Shown piece by piece: positions 51,971 to 60,604 of a DNA stretch of 64,000 nt (positions are counted from its first letter, which is position 1; each line of letters opens with the position of its first letter). Below the pieces are notes generated by a model. The model saw only the letters and a list, made by a program, of their open reading frames with translations. It was not told the DNA's origin and ran no database searches. The stretch lies in NCBI GenBank assembly GCA_041446545.1, contig JBGOEJ010000010.1, positions 1 through 64,000 on the forward strand, written 5' to 3'. The stretch comes from Fervidibacter canadensis (GTDB lineage Bacteria > Armatimonadota > Fervidibacteria > Fervidibacterales > Fervidibacteraceae). A program made the translations under genes and the position numbers.

Positions 51971-52948
51971 CTACCCACTGCCCCCTTGCCCGCCTTTAAC
52001 GGGGACGACTTCGTGCCCGCCGAATTCGTGGCGCAAGGCAGCGACGACCTTAGCCGCAAAACTGTCTGGCTGGCGAGAGCGATGGCGCAAGGCGTAACTG
52101 AGGGCGATGACGATAAAGGGCACTTCGGCATCCCACGCCTCGTCAATCGCCCATCGCCCCGTTGAGCCACCGCCGACGATGCCCTTGATGTTCTCCAAAC
52201 GCGGGTCTTCGGCAAATGCCTGCGCCGCCAGTTCCATCAGCCAACCGCGAATGACGCTCCCTTTGCACCACAACTCGGCAATCTGGCGCAAATCAAAGCG
52301 ATAGAGGGGTTGACCGTCTTCGCCCTTGCCGCCATGTGCCAACAACTCAAAGCCTTCGCCGATGGCTTGCAGCATCGCATACTCAATAGCGTTGTGCACC
52401 ATCTTAACGAAGTGTCCTGCGCCCGCTGGACCGACATGGGCATAGCCGCCTCCCTTTTGTGTCAGCAACTGAAAGAGCGGTTCGGCAATTTGGAAAGCAT
52501 CCTCATCGCCACCGATCATCAGGCAAGGACCGTTGCGTGCTCCTTCCAACCCGCCGCTGGTGCCGCAGTCCAAAAAGCGGATGCCCAACTGCCGCAACTT
52601 TTCGTAGCGGCGTCGGCTGTCGCGGAAATAAGAGTTGCCGCCGTCAATGACGAGATCGCCCTCGCTTAAGTGGGCAACCAAGCCGTCGCCAAAAGCGCCG
52701 CCACCGAAGAGGGCATCGTCTACGGGCTTGCCCGCCGTTAGCATCAGCCAAACGATGCGGGGTCGTTCCAAGGCGTCCACGAATTCCGCCAGCGAGTAAG
52801 TGCCGATGGCGCCCTCTTGTGCCAATTCGTCCGTCTTTGTGCGGGTTCGGTTGTAGACGGCGACAGGAACGCCCTTGCTCAGTAAGTTGCGGACGATTTC
52901 GCTGCCCATGCCACCCAACCCGATGCAACCAAAGCGAGCCTTCGCCAT
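51971..52948 (-). CDS. gnd: 6-phosphogluconate dehydrogenase, short (YqeC/GndA-like) form
   Basis: 325 aa from ATG 52948, with AAAGGAGG 9 nt upstream. N-terminal Rossmann GCIGLGGMGSEIVRNLLSKG and NRTRTK. Substrate-site motifs GDLVIDGGNSYFRDSRRRY, DCGTSGGLEGARNGPCLMIGG and catalytic HFVKMVHNAIEYAMLQAIGEG. It oxidatively decarboxylates 6-phosphogluconate to ribulose 5-phosphate. It lacks the second helical repeat of the 468-aa E. coli enzyme, as in the roughly 300-aa NAD-preferring subgroup. Cofactor not determined here. Confidence 0.92.
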   Translation of the reverse strand: MAKARFGCIGLGGMGSEIVRNLLSKGVPVAVYNRTRTKTDELAQEGAIGTYSLAEFVDALERPRIVWLMLTAGKPVDDALFGGGAFGDGLVAHLSEGDLVIDGGNSYFRDSRRRYEKLRQLGIRFLDCGTSGGLEGARNGPCLMIGGDEDAFQIAEPLFQLLTQKGGGYAHVGPAGAGHFVKMVHNAIEYAMLQAIGEGFELLAHGGKGEDGQPLYRFDLRQIAELWCKGSVIRGWLMELAAQAFAEDPRLENIKGIVGGGSTGRWAIDEAWDAEVPFIVIALSYALRHRSRQPDSFAAKVVAALRHEFGGHEVVPVKGGQGGSG

Positions 52949-53009
52949 TGCCGTTCGCCTCCTTTGTCGGGGTGGTGCTTTTGCATCCCGACAATGTGTC
53001 AAGGGACAT

Positions 53010-53276
53010 TCAAAGGCGCAAACGATGGAGCCAGTGCAAAAGCTCGTCGGCGATGTCGCTGATTTCGTCGGTGCGGGTCGCCCGCAGCAATCCTCGCTCT
53101 AACGCTTCCACCAGAAAAAGCCCTCGCACCTCTTGCCAGTGGTCGCCGATGGAAGCCAACACTTCCAGTTGCTCGCCCAACTCACCCGCTTCCAGCAACC
53201 GCTGAAGGTGGCGGGCTTTCTGCTCCAACGCTTGCAATTGCTGCAAAGCCTGCCGCTTTCTCCGTTCCGACATCAT
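53010..53276 (-). CDS. CsoR/FrmR-like small helical protein without metal ligands
   Basis: 88 aa, ATG overlapping the previous stop (A-TGA-TG). The pattern LQALEQKARHLQRLLEAG ... QLEVLASIGDHWQEVRGLFLVEALERGLLRA follows the CsoR/FrmR (DUF156) consensus, but the Cys-His-Cys ligand positions are not conserved (no cysteines at all). So it is either a divergent regulator with another signal or just a helical protein with a similar heptad pattern. Coupled to the HEAGH protein gene upstream. Confidence 0.5.
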   Translation of the reverse strand: MMSERRKRQALQQLQALEQKARHLQRLLEAGELGEQLEVLASIGDHWQEVRGLFLVEALERGLLRATRTDEISDIADELLHWLHRLRL

Positions 53277-54769
53277 TGCCCTTCACCTTGCCCATCGTCG
53301 CTGCGCTTGAGGGTCAAAGACAGCACTTGTCCCGCTCCCTGCACCCACCAAAAACGCAACCGTTGCCAACGGGCTTCCGTCACTGTCCACCGCAAAGGAA
53401 GGGAGACAGGCAGCGAAGAGGAAAGTCGCCATCGCCCGATTTCTCGCTCGCCCCATCGCATCACCAATTCGCCCTTGCCTTGCACCTGCAATTGCCCTTG
53501 AAAGGTTTCCGTCGGCAGCCACCACGCAAATTGCGTCGCCAAACCCTTTTGCGCTGCCTTCAACCCTTGAGGGTCAAAAGTGGCAGGCAGCGTGTTGGCG
53601 TCAGGAACGGCGAAGCGAAGCGTCAACCCATCCTTCAATGCCTTTTCAATGGCTTGACAAATGCCTCGCCGAAAAGCGCGCCAATCATCGCCTCCCGCTT
53701 CTTCCATAGCGGAGCGAAGGAACTTTCGCCCTGCCAACCGCTCAAGGTAGGCGCAAACGCCCAAGAAGGTCGGCATAGATGGTGGCTGGTCAAAAGAGCC
53801 CAACAGCCATTGTTGCCCAGCGACGATTTCAGGAATTACCTGCGACCGCAAAAATCGCAAAAGACCTTGCGTCACTTCAGCGTCCATCGGCAAATCGTCT
53901 TGCCCATCCCAAAGCCAAAGGGCAAACAAGCGTTCGCCCAAGAAACCGCCCGAATAAGGTTCGTGCCAGCCGTCAAAAGGACCGAAGGCGGGAATCGTGT
54001 GGTGACCTGCTTCGTGGGCAACTTTCAACCACCAACGGAAGCGGTCAAAAGGCGCAAGACCGAAAAATTGCGTGTTGCCTGCCACCGTTTCTGCCCTTCC
54101 ATCTCCTTCAGGTAAAAACCACACCGTCACGGGCAACTTGGGCTTTGTCCCAAAGGCATTGGCGAATTCGCGCAACGCCCAAGCGAAAACGAGGGGGGCT
54201 GTCCGAAGATGAGGCGGCAAGCGTTCCGAGGTCATCAACCATCGCACCCACTGGCGGGCGAAATGACCTTCGTCGGCATAGATGGCGATGAGGTAAGGGA
54301 AAGGGCGTTGAGCCTGAGCGAGGGTGAAGGAAACAGGCGTCGTCGGAGCGGGGAGAGACCACCAGAACGCGGTGCTTGCCCACTTTGCCTGTCCCATCCC
54401 TTGCCAATCCTTGAGCCAATCAAGGGGCAATTGAGGGGGCAGCCAAGCCAAGTTGAAGGGAGCGGCGAGGGAACGAGCCCGCTCATAAGCCTGCCGAGCC
54501 GCTTGCCAATCGCCACGAAGGCAAAGGGCATAACCCAACCACGCCCATCGTTGGGCATCGTCGGGGTCTTCTCGGACGGCTTGCATAAGGGCAGACAAAA
54601 CCGCTTCCGCCTCGCCATCCCTTTGCACGAGGCGAGTGAGGAAAGAGAGGTCGTCCATCGCCTTTGCCGTTGAAGAGATGAAGGAAGCGAGCCCAAAGAG
54701 AACGAGCATTTTTAGCCAGCCCTTGAGGCGTTGGAGGGGCGAACTCACTCCAGCAATTTCCACGAGCAT
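53273..54769 (-). CDS. Exported TPR protein with HEAGH metallopeptidase-like motif
   Basis: 498 aa. An N-terminal hydrophobic signal (about 20-38, MLVLFGLASFISSTAKA) has an alternative ATG start at 54706 inside it. One or two TPR-like units (about 50-95, AQRWAWLGYALCLRGDWQAARQAYERARSL). A middle domain contains VAHEAGHHTIPAFGPFDGWHEPYSGGFLGERLFALWLW (about 255-292): HEAGH is a gluzincin/metzincin-type zinc motif, with a possible third ligand in GGFLGERL. The C-terminal part is a beta-rich segment (FQGQLQVQGKGELVMRWGEREIGRW). Probable exported metallopeptidase or pseudo-enzyme; family not identified. Overlaps the F420-reductase-like gene by 25 bp. Confidence 0.6.
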   Translation of the reverse strand: MLVEIAGVSSPLQRLKGWLKMLVLFGLASFISSTAKAMDDLSFLTRLVQRDGEAEAVLSALMQAVREDPDDAQRWAWLGYALCLRGDWQAARQAYERARSLAAPFNLAWLPPQLPLDWLKDWQGMGQAKWASTAFWWSLPAPTTPVSFTLAQAQRPFPYLIAIYADEGHFARQWVRWLMTSERLPPHLRTAPLVFAWALREFANAFGTKPKLPVTVWFLPEGDGRAETVAGNTQFFGLAPFDRFRWWLKVAHEAGHHTIPAFGPFDGWHEPYSGGFLGERLFALWLWDGQDDLPMDAEVTQGLLRFLRSQVIPEIVAGQQWLLGSFDQPPSMPTFLGVCAYLERLAGRKFLRSAMEEAGGDDWRAFRRGICQAIEKALKDGLTLRFAVPDANTLPATFDPQGLKAAQKGLATQFAWWLPTETFQGQLQVQGKGELVMRWGEREIGRWRLSSSLPVSLPLRWTVTEARWQRLRFWWVQGAGQVLSLTLKRSDDGQGEGQ

Positions 54770-55377
54770 TCCGCCTTGCCTCCAAAGCGTCGGTCAAGGT
54801 CAATCATCAACGGCACCATCAAGTCCAACACCCGTGCCGCACTCAAATCACCGCAGTCAACAGGTCGGTAGCCGACCTGCTGAATCAGTTCGGCGACCAC
54901 TTGTTTGGCTTCTCGGTCATCGCCGCAATAAAAGCAGTCACGGACGATGCCGTCCTTGTTGAAAGGATGTTCCAGCGTCGTCCAGAAGTTGGTCTTGAAA
55001 GCGGCGACCCAACGGGCAGGGACACCGAGGGCTTTAGCGTTCTCTTCCACACCCGAAGTTTGCCCTGCTGGCACCGCTCCGAAGGGGTTGGTGATGTCCA
55101 CGAGGATTTTGCCTCGCAAAGCCTCCCGCAGCCGAGAAAGCCACTCAGCGCAAGCCCGGTAAGGTAGTGCCAACACGACGACCTCACCTTGCCGAGCCGC
55201 TGTCTCCATATCAACGCCTTGAATCTGTCCTCTCGTTTGATATGCCAACTCTGCGGCGATTTCTCGGGCGCGGTCAGGGTCACGACTGCCTAAAAGGACA
55301 AGATGACCTGCCCTTGCCCACGCCTTTGCCAATCCTCGTCCCATCCGTCCTGTGCCACCCAAGATGCCAATACGCAC
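54745..55377 (-). CDS. NADPH-dependent F420 reductase-like oxidoreductase
   Basis: 210 aa from a GTG at 55377, with GGAGGTGAG upstream; a longer frame to 55437 lacks support. Rossmann motif VRIGILGGTGRMGRGLAKAWARAGHLVLLGSRD; VVLALPYRACAEWLSRLREALRGKILVDITNPFG; AFKTNFWTTLEHPF; YCGDDREAKQVVAELIQQVGYRPVDCGDLSAARVLDLMVPLMIDL. This layout matches the F420H2:NADP+ oxidoreductase (Fno/NpdG) family, which also contains bacterial members acting on other substrates. No F420 biosynthesis gene is in view. Confidence 0.8.
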   Translation of the reverse strand: MRIGILGGTGRMGRGLAKAWARAGHLVLLGSRDPDRAREIAAELAYQTRGQIQGVDMETAARQGEVVVLALPYRACAEWLSRLREALRGKILVDITNPFGAVPAGQTSGVEENAKALGVPARWVAAFKTNFWTTLEHPFNKDGIVRDCFYCGDDREAKQVVAELIQQVGYRPVDCGDLSAARVLDLMVPLMIDLDRRFGGKAECSWKLLE

Positions 55378-55560
55378 CGTCCTCTCACCTCCGTCGGAAA
55401 AAGGATAACACTCCCTTCGCTGAAGATTGGGTCGCAAGGAGCGTCGGTGTTGAGCTGGTGCTTAAAAGCCCTGCTTAGGTCGTCGGGTGTGAAATCCTCG
55501 GCAGAAGTGCAAGGGCAATGGGATGAAGAGGGGTGGGGGTTGAGCCCTGAGGCTACCTTT

Positions 55561-55588
55561 GCGAACTTCCAACCACCTTTAAGTTCGC
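55561..55588 (+). promoter_or_regulatory. Inverted-repeat operator GCGAACTT-N12-AAGTTCGC
   Basis: Perfect 8-bp arms separated by 12 bp, so half-site centres are 20 bp (two turns) apart. It overlaps the proposed -35 region and lies about 60 bp upstream of the HTH-receiver gene. A dimeric helix-turn-helix protein is the expected ligand. Confidence 0.6.
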
Positions 55589-55607
55589 TGACAACGGATG
55601 TTAAAAT
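55579..55607 (+). promoter_or_regulatory. Candidate promoter of the HTH-receiver gene
   Basis: TTAAGT (55579-55584), 17-bp spacer, TAAAAT (55602-55607, five of six). The -35 is weak, consistent with regulated initiation through the overlapping inverted repeat. Confidence 0.4.
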
Positions 55608-55649
55608 TAGTGCGACACTTTGGTGCTGCCAAAGGGAGAGTGAGGACCG

Positions 55650-56294
55650 ATGGCAATGCGGGAAAAATCTTGGGCGTCTTTGTTGGCGGCGTTCAACGAG
55701 GAGACCGGGGCGGATGAGCGGATGATGGATGTGGAGGATATCGCCCGCTACCTGAACTTGCACATCATGACGGTCTATCGGATGTTGCAATCAGGGCTTT
55801 TGCCCGGGCGCAAAGTCGGCGGTCGGTGGCGCATCAGCAAAAAAGAGTTGGATGAGTGGCTGGAAAACTACACGGGAGGATTGCGCAAGCAAATCCTTGT
55901 CGTGGACGACGATCCGGCTATCGGGCGGCTCTTCAAACGAGCCTTGCAACCTGAAGGGTGCACCGTAGAAGTGGTGCAGCGAGGAGAGGAAGCCGTTAAG
56001 CGGGTGAAGGAGCAGATTTACGACCTGATTTTTTTGGACTTGGTGCTGCCCGACATGGACGGTGCCCAGACTTTCGCCCGCATCCGAAAAATTGACCCTG
56101 ATGCCCATGTCGTTTTGATGACGGGTTATCCCGATAGCGACTTGGTCGGGAAAGCGATGCAACATGGGGCGATTTCCTTACTGATCAAGCCCGTGCCCAT
56201 CGGGGAAATCCGTAAGCTGGTGCGCAATTTCAAAAAGCGCCTCCCTCGGGAAGCCCTTCAGCGCATCCGGAAGAAATCCGCCAACGAGCGTTAG
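55650..56294 (+). CDS. N-terminal excisionase-type HTH fused to response-regulator receiver
   Basis: 214 aa. Residues about 25-72 form a MerR/excisionase-type HTH_17 (MDVEDIARYLNLHIMTVYRMLQSGLLPGRKVGGRWRISKKELDEWLENY). Residues about 78-195 form a receiver domain (QILVVDDDPAIGRLF, phospho-acceptor Asp in LIFLDLVLPDMDG near 130, VLMTGYPD, LIKPVPIGEI with the conserved Lys). DNA-binding domain first and receiver last is the reverse of the usual order. No histidine kinase is adjacent. A strong inverted repeat sits in its promoter, suggesting autoregulation. Convergent, overlapping the HIT gene stop by 4 bp. Confidence 0.9.
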   Translation: MAMREKSWASLLAAFNEETGADERMMDVEDIARYLNLHIMTVYRMLQSGLLPGRKVGGRWRISKKELDEWLENYTGGLRKQILVVDDDPAIGRLFKRALQPEGCTVEVVQRGEEAVKRVKEQIYDLIFLDLVLPDMDGAQTFARIRKIDPDAHVVLMTGYPDSDLVGKAMQHGAISLLIKPVPIGEIRKLVRNFKKRLPREALQRIRKKSANER

Positions 56295-56635
56295 CCCGGC
56301 GGCCAATGGAAAACCCGCCCTCCCAACAAATGCAAGTGGAGGTGGAAGACGGACTGACCTGCTCCTCGGTTGACATTCAGCACGAGCCGATAACCGTCAT
56401 CGGCGACTTGCAATTGGCGGGCTAATTGGCGGGCGACTAAAAGCAATTTGCCCAGCAAGGATTGATCGTCTGAGGCGGCGTCGTTGAGGGTGGGCAAATG
56501 TTTGCGGGGAACGATGAGGACATGGACAGGCGCTTGCGGGTTGATGTCCCGAAAAGCGACGACTTCCTCGTCTTCATAAACGATGTCGCTTTGGACTTCT
56601 TTAGCGACGATGCGGCAAAAGATGCATCCCTCCAA
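56291..56635 (-). CDS. HIT-family (HinT-like) nucleotide hydrolase
   Basis: 114 aa from a TTG at 56635, with AAAGGAGGTGA 5 nt upstream; an ATG at 56659 lies inside rho and is less likely. CIFCRIVAKEV with the CxxC zinc pair, INPQAPVHVLIVPRKH, and the histidine triad HLHLHLLGG near the C-terminus. HinT enzymes hydrolyse adenosine phosphoramidates. Directly downstream of rho. Confidence 0.93.
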   Translation of the reverse strand: MEGCIFCRIVAKEVQSDIVYEDEEVVAFRDINPQAPVHVLIVPRKHLPTLNDAASDDQSLLGKLLLVARQLARQLQVADDGYRLVLNVNRGAGQSVFHLHLHLLGGRVFHWPPG

Positions 56636-56649
56636 GCCCTTCACCTCCT

Positions 56650-57951
56650 TTAACGCCATTGCTGCATGATGAACTTGAAGAACTCCTCGTTGGTGCGGGT
56701 CTTGCGGAGTTGATCAATGAGCCGCTCCGTTGCTGTCAATGGGTCTACTTGCGAGAGGGTGCGGCGCAACCGCCAGATGGCTTCCTTCTCTGTGTCGGTG
56801 TAAAGCAACTCCTCGCGGCGGGTGCCAGAGCGTTGGATGTCAATGGCGGGAAAGATGCGTCGCTCTTGCAATCGTCGGTCCAAGTGAATTTCCATGTTGC
56901 CTGTGCCTTTGAACTCTTCGTAGATGTGGTCGTCCATGCGCGAGCCGGTGTCAATGAGGGCGGTGGCGATGATCGTCAAGGAACCGCCCTCCCGCAACTT
57001 GCGGGCGGCGCCGAAGAAGCGTTTGGGGAAGCGCAAAGCCGCTGGGTCTAAGCCACCCGTCAGCGTCCGCCCCGACGGCTCCACGACCAAGTTGGATTGG
57101 CGGGTCAAACGAGTCAGGCTGTCCAGCAAGATGACGACATCCTTGCCCATTTCCACCAACCGTTTCGCCTTTTCCAGCACCATCCGAGCCACTTGGATTT
57201 GATGCTCTGGCGGCTGGTCAAAGGTCGCTGCCGCCACTTCAGAGTTAACCGCCTCCCGAAAATCAGTGACTTCTTCTGGGCGCTCATCAATGAGCAGGAC
57301 GATGACGATGCATTCAGGATGGTTACGCTCAATGCTGCGGGCGATGGTTTTCAGCAAGGTCGTCTTACCCGCCTTCGGGGGCGAGACGATAAGACCGCGT
57401 TGTCCTTTGCCGATGGGGGCAACGATGTCCACCATCCGAGCCGTGATGTTTTCCGAAGAGTTTTCGTTGGGGCGTTCCATCCGCAACCGTTCAAAGGGGA
57501 AGACAGGTGTCAGTTTCTCAAAGTCGGGACGATTGCGGGCTTTTTCGGGATGTTCTCCATTGACGGCGACAATCCGCAAGAGGCTGTAGAAGCGCTCGCC
57601 TTCTTTGGGCGGGCGGATGTAACCCATCACGACATCGCCGTTACGCAACCCGAAGCGACGAATTTGCGTGGCGCTCACATAGACATCCTCGGGCGAAGGC
57701 ATATACCCGTCAACCCGCAGGTAACCCTTCAACTCCTTGTCTTCAACGATTTCCAGCACGCCTTCGCGGAGGGCATAACCACTGCGGGCGGCATAAGTCT
57801 CCAAGATACGCCGAACCAATTCCTGCTTTTTGAGCCGATATGCCCCAGGGATTTCCAAGGACTTGGCGATGTCCTGAAGTTCTTGGAGCGTTTTGGATTC
57901 CAGTTCCGCCAAGTCCAACTCGGTGGCGGTGATGATTTCTTGCTCCGTCAT
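56650..57951 (-). CDS. rho: Transcription termination factor Rho
   Basis: 433 aa; ATG after AAAGGAGGCG. N-terminal helical domain (SKTLQELQDIAKSLEIPGAYRLKKQELVRRIL), cold-shock-like RNA-binding domain (about 60-130, GVLEIVEDKELKGYLRVDGYMPSPEDVYVS), Walker A GLIVSPPKAGKTTLLKTIA (about 188), Walker B CIVIVLLIDERPEEVTDF, Q-loop LTGGLDPAALRFPKRFFGAARKLREGGSLTI and R-loop region. A hexameric RNA translocase that ends transcription. Length near the usual 420. Confidence 0.97.
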   Translation of the reverse strand: MTEQEIITATELDLAELESKTLQELQDIAKSLEIPGAYRLKKQELVRRILETYAARSGYALREGVLEIVEDKELKGYLRVDGYMPSPEDVYVSATQIRRFGLRNGDVVMGYIRPPKEGERFYSLLRIVAVNGEHPEKARNRPDFEKLTPVFPFERLRMERPNENSSENITARMVDIVAPIGKGQRGLIVSPPKAGKTTLLKTIARSIERNHPECIVIVLLIDERPEEVTDFREAVNSEVAAATFDQPPEHQIQVARMVLEKAKRLVEMGKDVVILLDSLTRLTRQSNLVVEPSGRTLTGGLDPAALRFPKRFFGAARKLREGGSLTIIATALIDTGSRMDDHIYEEFKGTGNMEIHLDRRLQERRIFPAIDIQRSGTRREELLYTDTEKEAIWRLRRTLSQVDPLTATERLIDQLRKTRTNEEFFKFIMQQWR

Positions 57952-58053
57952 GCTAAGACGCCTCCTTTTGGTGATGATGGCAGAGGAAGCATTAGCCAGA
58001 AAGATGGCACTTTCCGTTGCCTTCGCTGGGTCTGCCCCTCTCGTGGTAATGGC

Positions 58054-58074
58054 GTGGCACTAAAATCATGCCAC
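58054..58074. repeat. Inverted repeat upstream of rho
   Basis: GTGGCA-N9-TGCCAC, a perfect 6-bp pair, in the 145-bp gap between rho and hpt. On the minus strand it lies about 100 bp before the rho ATG. It could be a leader hairpin or the hpt 3' end; no other signal was seen in the gap. Confidence 0.35.
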
Positions 58075-58096
58075 ATCCTCGCCCAGACGGCACCCC

Positions 58097-58648
58097 TCAC
58101 AGCCCCCCGTAAATCTCTGGGCGCAAGACCCCGATGTAAGGCAGGTTGCGGTAGCGTTGGGCGTAGTCTAAACCGTAGCCGACGACGAAGCGGTTAGGGA
58201 TGGTGAACCCCAAGTAGTGAATTTCAACGGGCACGACCCGCCTTTCTGGTTTGTCCAACAGGGCACACACCCGCACGCTGGCAGGGTTGCGGGAACGAAT
58301 CAAACTCAGGATGTAGTTGAGCGTCAAACCCGTGTCCACGATGTCTTCCACGATCAAGACATGCCGACCCTGAATGCTGTCGTCCAAGTCTTTCAAGATG
58401 CGGACGACCCCCGACGATTTGGTGTCCATGCCGTAACTGGCGATGGCGATGAAATCGCAGGAGCAAGGGACAGTGATGTGACGCATCAAGTCGGCGAGGA
58501 ACATCACTGCCCCCCGCAAGACGCCGACCAAATGCAAATCTTTGCCCTCGTAATCGGCGGAGATTTGCGCCCCCAGTTCGGCGATGCGCCGCTGGATTTG
58601 CTCTTCGGTGATCAAGATGGCGTCAATGTCGCGGTGCAGTTCCGTCAT
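58097..58648 (-). CDS. hpt: Hypoxanthine phosphoribosyltransferase
   Basis: 183 aa; ATG after GAGAAGGG. PRPP-binding motif HVLIVEDIVDTGLTLNYIL, purine-base side VEIHYLGFTIPNRFVVGYGLDYAQRYRNLPYIGVL, N-terminal EEQIQRRIAELGAQISADY. It salvages hypoxanthine or guanine to IMP or GMP. Six bp after guaA, so co-transcribed with GMP synthesis genes. Confidence 0.95.
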   Translation of the reverse strand: MTELHRDIDAILITEEQIQRRIAELGAQISADYEGKDLHLVGVLRGAVMFLADLMRHITVPCSCDFIAIASYGMDTKSSGVVRILKDLDDSIQGRHVLIVEDIVDTGLTLNYILSLIRSRNPASVRVCALLDKPERRVVPVEIHYLGFTIPNRFVVGYGLDYAQRYRNLPYIGVLRPEIYGGL

Positions 58649-58654
58649 CCCTTC

Positions 58655-60196
58655 TCACTCCCATTCAATCGTCGCTGGCGGTTTGGAGGTGATGTCGTAG
58701 ACGACACGGTTGATGTTAGGCACTTCGCTGCAGATGCGGTTGGCGATGCGTTCTAAAACGGTGTCGGGAAGGCGTGCCCAATCGGCTGTCATCCCATCCT
58801 CGCTCGTCACGACCCGAACGGCAACAGTGTAGCCATAGGTGCGCCGATCCCCCTTCACTCCCGTGCTGCGCAAGGGAAGCAAGACGGCAAAGGCTTGCCA
58901 AACCTGCCGATACAATCCTGCCCGCCGAATTTCGTCCATGACGATGGCATCCGCTTCCCGCACCAAGTGCAGGCGTTCTTCCGTCACTTCCCCCAAAATG
59001 CGGATGGCTAAGCCAGGACCGGGAAACGGGTGACGCCACGCAATTTCCGGTGGCAATCCCAATTCTTCGGCGACTTCCCGCACTTCGTCTTTGAACAGGT
59101 AGCGCAATGGTTCCAGCAACTCAAATTGCATATCGGCAGGCAACCCACCGACATTATGGTGGGTTTTGATGCGGGCGGCGTGGCGGGTGCCGCTTTCAAT
59201 GACATCGGGATAAAGCGTCCCCTGCGCCAAAAAGCGGATACGCCCCAACTTGCGGGCTTCTTCTTCAAAGACGCGCACAAATTCTTCGCCGATGACCTTC
59301 CGCTTCTCCTCTGGGTCAATCACACCCCGCAACCGATTGAGGAACCGCTGGCTGGCATCCACATAAATCAGGTTGACGCTCAAAAGTTCTCGGAAGGTGT
59401 GAACCACTCGTTCCGCTTCTCCTTTGCGCAAAAAGCCATGATTGACAAAGATGCAAACGAGTTGGTCGCCGACGGCACGATGGACAAGGGCTGCCGTCGT
59501 CGCCGAATCCACACCGCCACTGAGAGCACACAGCACCCGCTCTTTGCCCACCCGTTGGCGGATCGCCTCCACCGTCGCCTCCACGAAATTTCTGGGTGTC
59601 CAAGTCGGATGGCATCCGCACCAACGATAGACGAAGTTGCGGATGATTTCTATGCCCCAAGGCGTGTGGGAAACTTCGGGATGGAAGAGGACGGCAAACA
59701 GTTTGCGTTGCGGGTCAGACATGGCGGCGACGGGCGCATTGGCGGTGCGAGCGGTCACCTTGAAGCCCGGCGGCGGCTCTAAGATGACATCGCTGTGGCT
59801 CATCCAACAAATCAACTGCGGGTTCAAACCCGCAAACAAGTCGCTGTCATCCAAAACTCGCAACTCGGTGCGCCCGTATTCGGCTTTCTCCGCCGGCACC
59901 ACTTTGCCCCCCAAAAGGTGCGCCATCAGTTGTGCCCCGTAGCAAATGCCCAAGATAGGTATCCCGACTTCAAACAGGCGCAGGTCATAAGTGAGGGCGT
60001 CAGGCGCATAGACGCTCGCTTGACCGCCCGACAGGATAATGCCCTTAGGGCGCAAAGCCAAAACTTTGTCTAAGGGTGTGTCGCAAGGGAGCAATTCGGA
60101 ATAGACACGACACTCCCGCACCCGTCGGGCGATCAGTTGCCCATATTGAGCGCCGAAATCCAAGACGACGATGAGGTCATCGGGTCGCTGATGCAT
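58655..60196 (-). CDS. guaA: GMP synthase (glutamine-hydrolysing)
   Basis: 513 aa from ATG 60196, 9 bp after the preceding gene; a longer frame to 60244 overlaps that gene. Class I amidotransferase domain: DFGAQYGQLIARRVRE, nucleophile Cys in GICYGAQLMAHLLGG, HPEVSHT. ATP-pyrophosphatase domain: ALSGGVDSATTAALVHRAV. C-terminal dimerisation domain ending VYDITSKPPATIEWE. It converts XMP to GMP with glutamine and ATP. Confidence 0.97.
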   Translation of the reverse strand: MHQRPDDLIVVLDFGAQYGQLIARRVRECRVYSELLPCDTPLDKVLALRPKGIILSGGQASVYAPDALTYDLRLFEVGIPILGICYGAQLMAHLLGGKVVPAEKAEYGRTELRVLDDSDLFAGLNPQLICWMSHSDVILEPPPGFKVTARTANAPVAAMSDPQRKLFAVLFHPEVSHTPWGIEIIRNFVYRWCGCHPTWTPRNFVEATVEAIRQRVGKERVLCALSGGVDSATTAALVHRAVGDQLVCIFVNHGFLRKGEAERVVHTFRELLSVNLIYVDASQRFLNRLRGVIDPEEKRKVIGEEFVRVFEEEARKLGRIRFLAQGTLYPDVIESGTRHAARIKTHHNVGGLPADMQFELLEPLRYLFKDEVREVAEELGLPPEIAWRHPFPGPGLAIRILGEVTEERLHLVREADAIVMDEIRRAGLYRQVWQAFAVLLPLRSTGVKGDRRTYGYTVAVRVVTSEDGMTADWARLPDTVLERIANRICSEVPNINRVVYDITSKPPATIEWE

Positions 60197-60204
60197 TGCC
60201 TCGG

Positions 60205-60579
60205 TTACCCCTCCGTCCGTTCTTCTGGCAGAAACCACCACCAATGGCTTTGAGGGATGTCAAGGCTCTTGCGCATCTCCGCCAAGTCAGGGATGGCGGC
60301 GCGGATGGCAGGTGCCAACTGTTTGAGGGTTTCATCCAACTTCGCCAACTTCCGTCGCTCGGCAGGGCTGAGGGCGTTGGGCAAGCCCTTCAGCGTCCGC
60401 TCCAAATCGCTGCGGTCAAAAAGCAGCAGTTCCAAATCTTCCCGCGCCACCCTCCGCCGTTGCGCCCATTCTTGATGGACTTGACGCAAATGCTGCTCAT
60501 ACCAACGCAGCCAGACCGACGGGTTGACCGCCAGTTCCGATTCATCGGGTAAGTCCCGACGCTTGGATGACTTCGGCAT
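60205..60579 (-). CDS. Hypothetical protein between guaB3 and guaA
   Basis: 124 aa; ATG preceded by GGTGAAGGG. Charged and helical, with no signal or membrane segment. VNPSVWLRWYEQHLRQVHQEW and LSPAERRKLAKLDETLKQLAPAIRAAIPDLAEMRKSLDIPQSHWWWF are the most distinctive parts. I recognise no family. Tight spacing (25 bp after guaB3, 9 bp before guaA) places it inside the guanine-nucleotide operon. Confidence 0.75.
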   Translation of the reverse strand: MPKSSKRRDLPDESELAVNPSVWLRWYEQHLRQVHQEWAQRRRVAREDLELLLFDRSDLERTLKGLPNALSPAERRKLAKLDETLKQLAPAIRAAIPDLAEMRKSLDIPQSHWWWFLPEERTEG

Positions 60580-60604
60580 TGCCCTTCACCGTCCTTGCGG
60601 GCGC

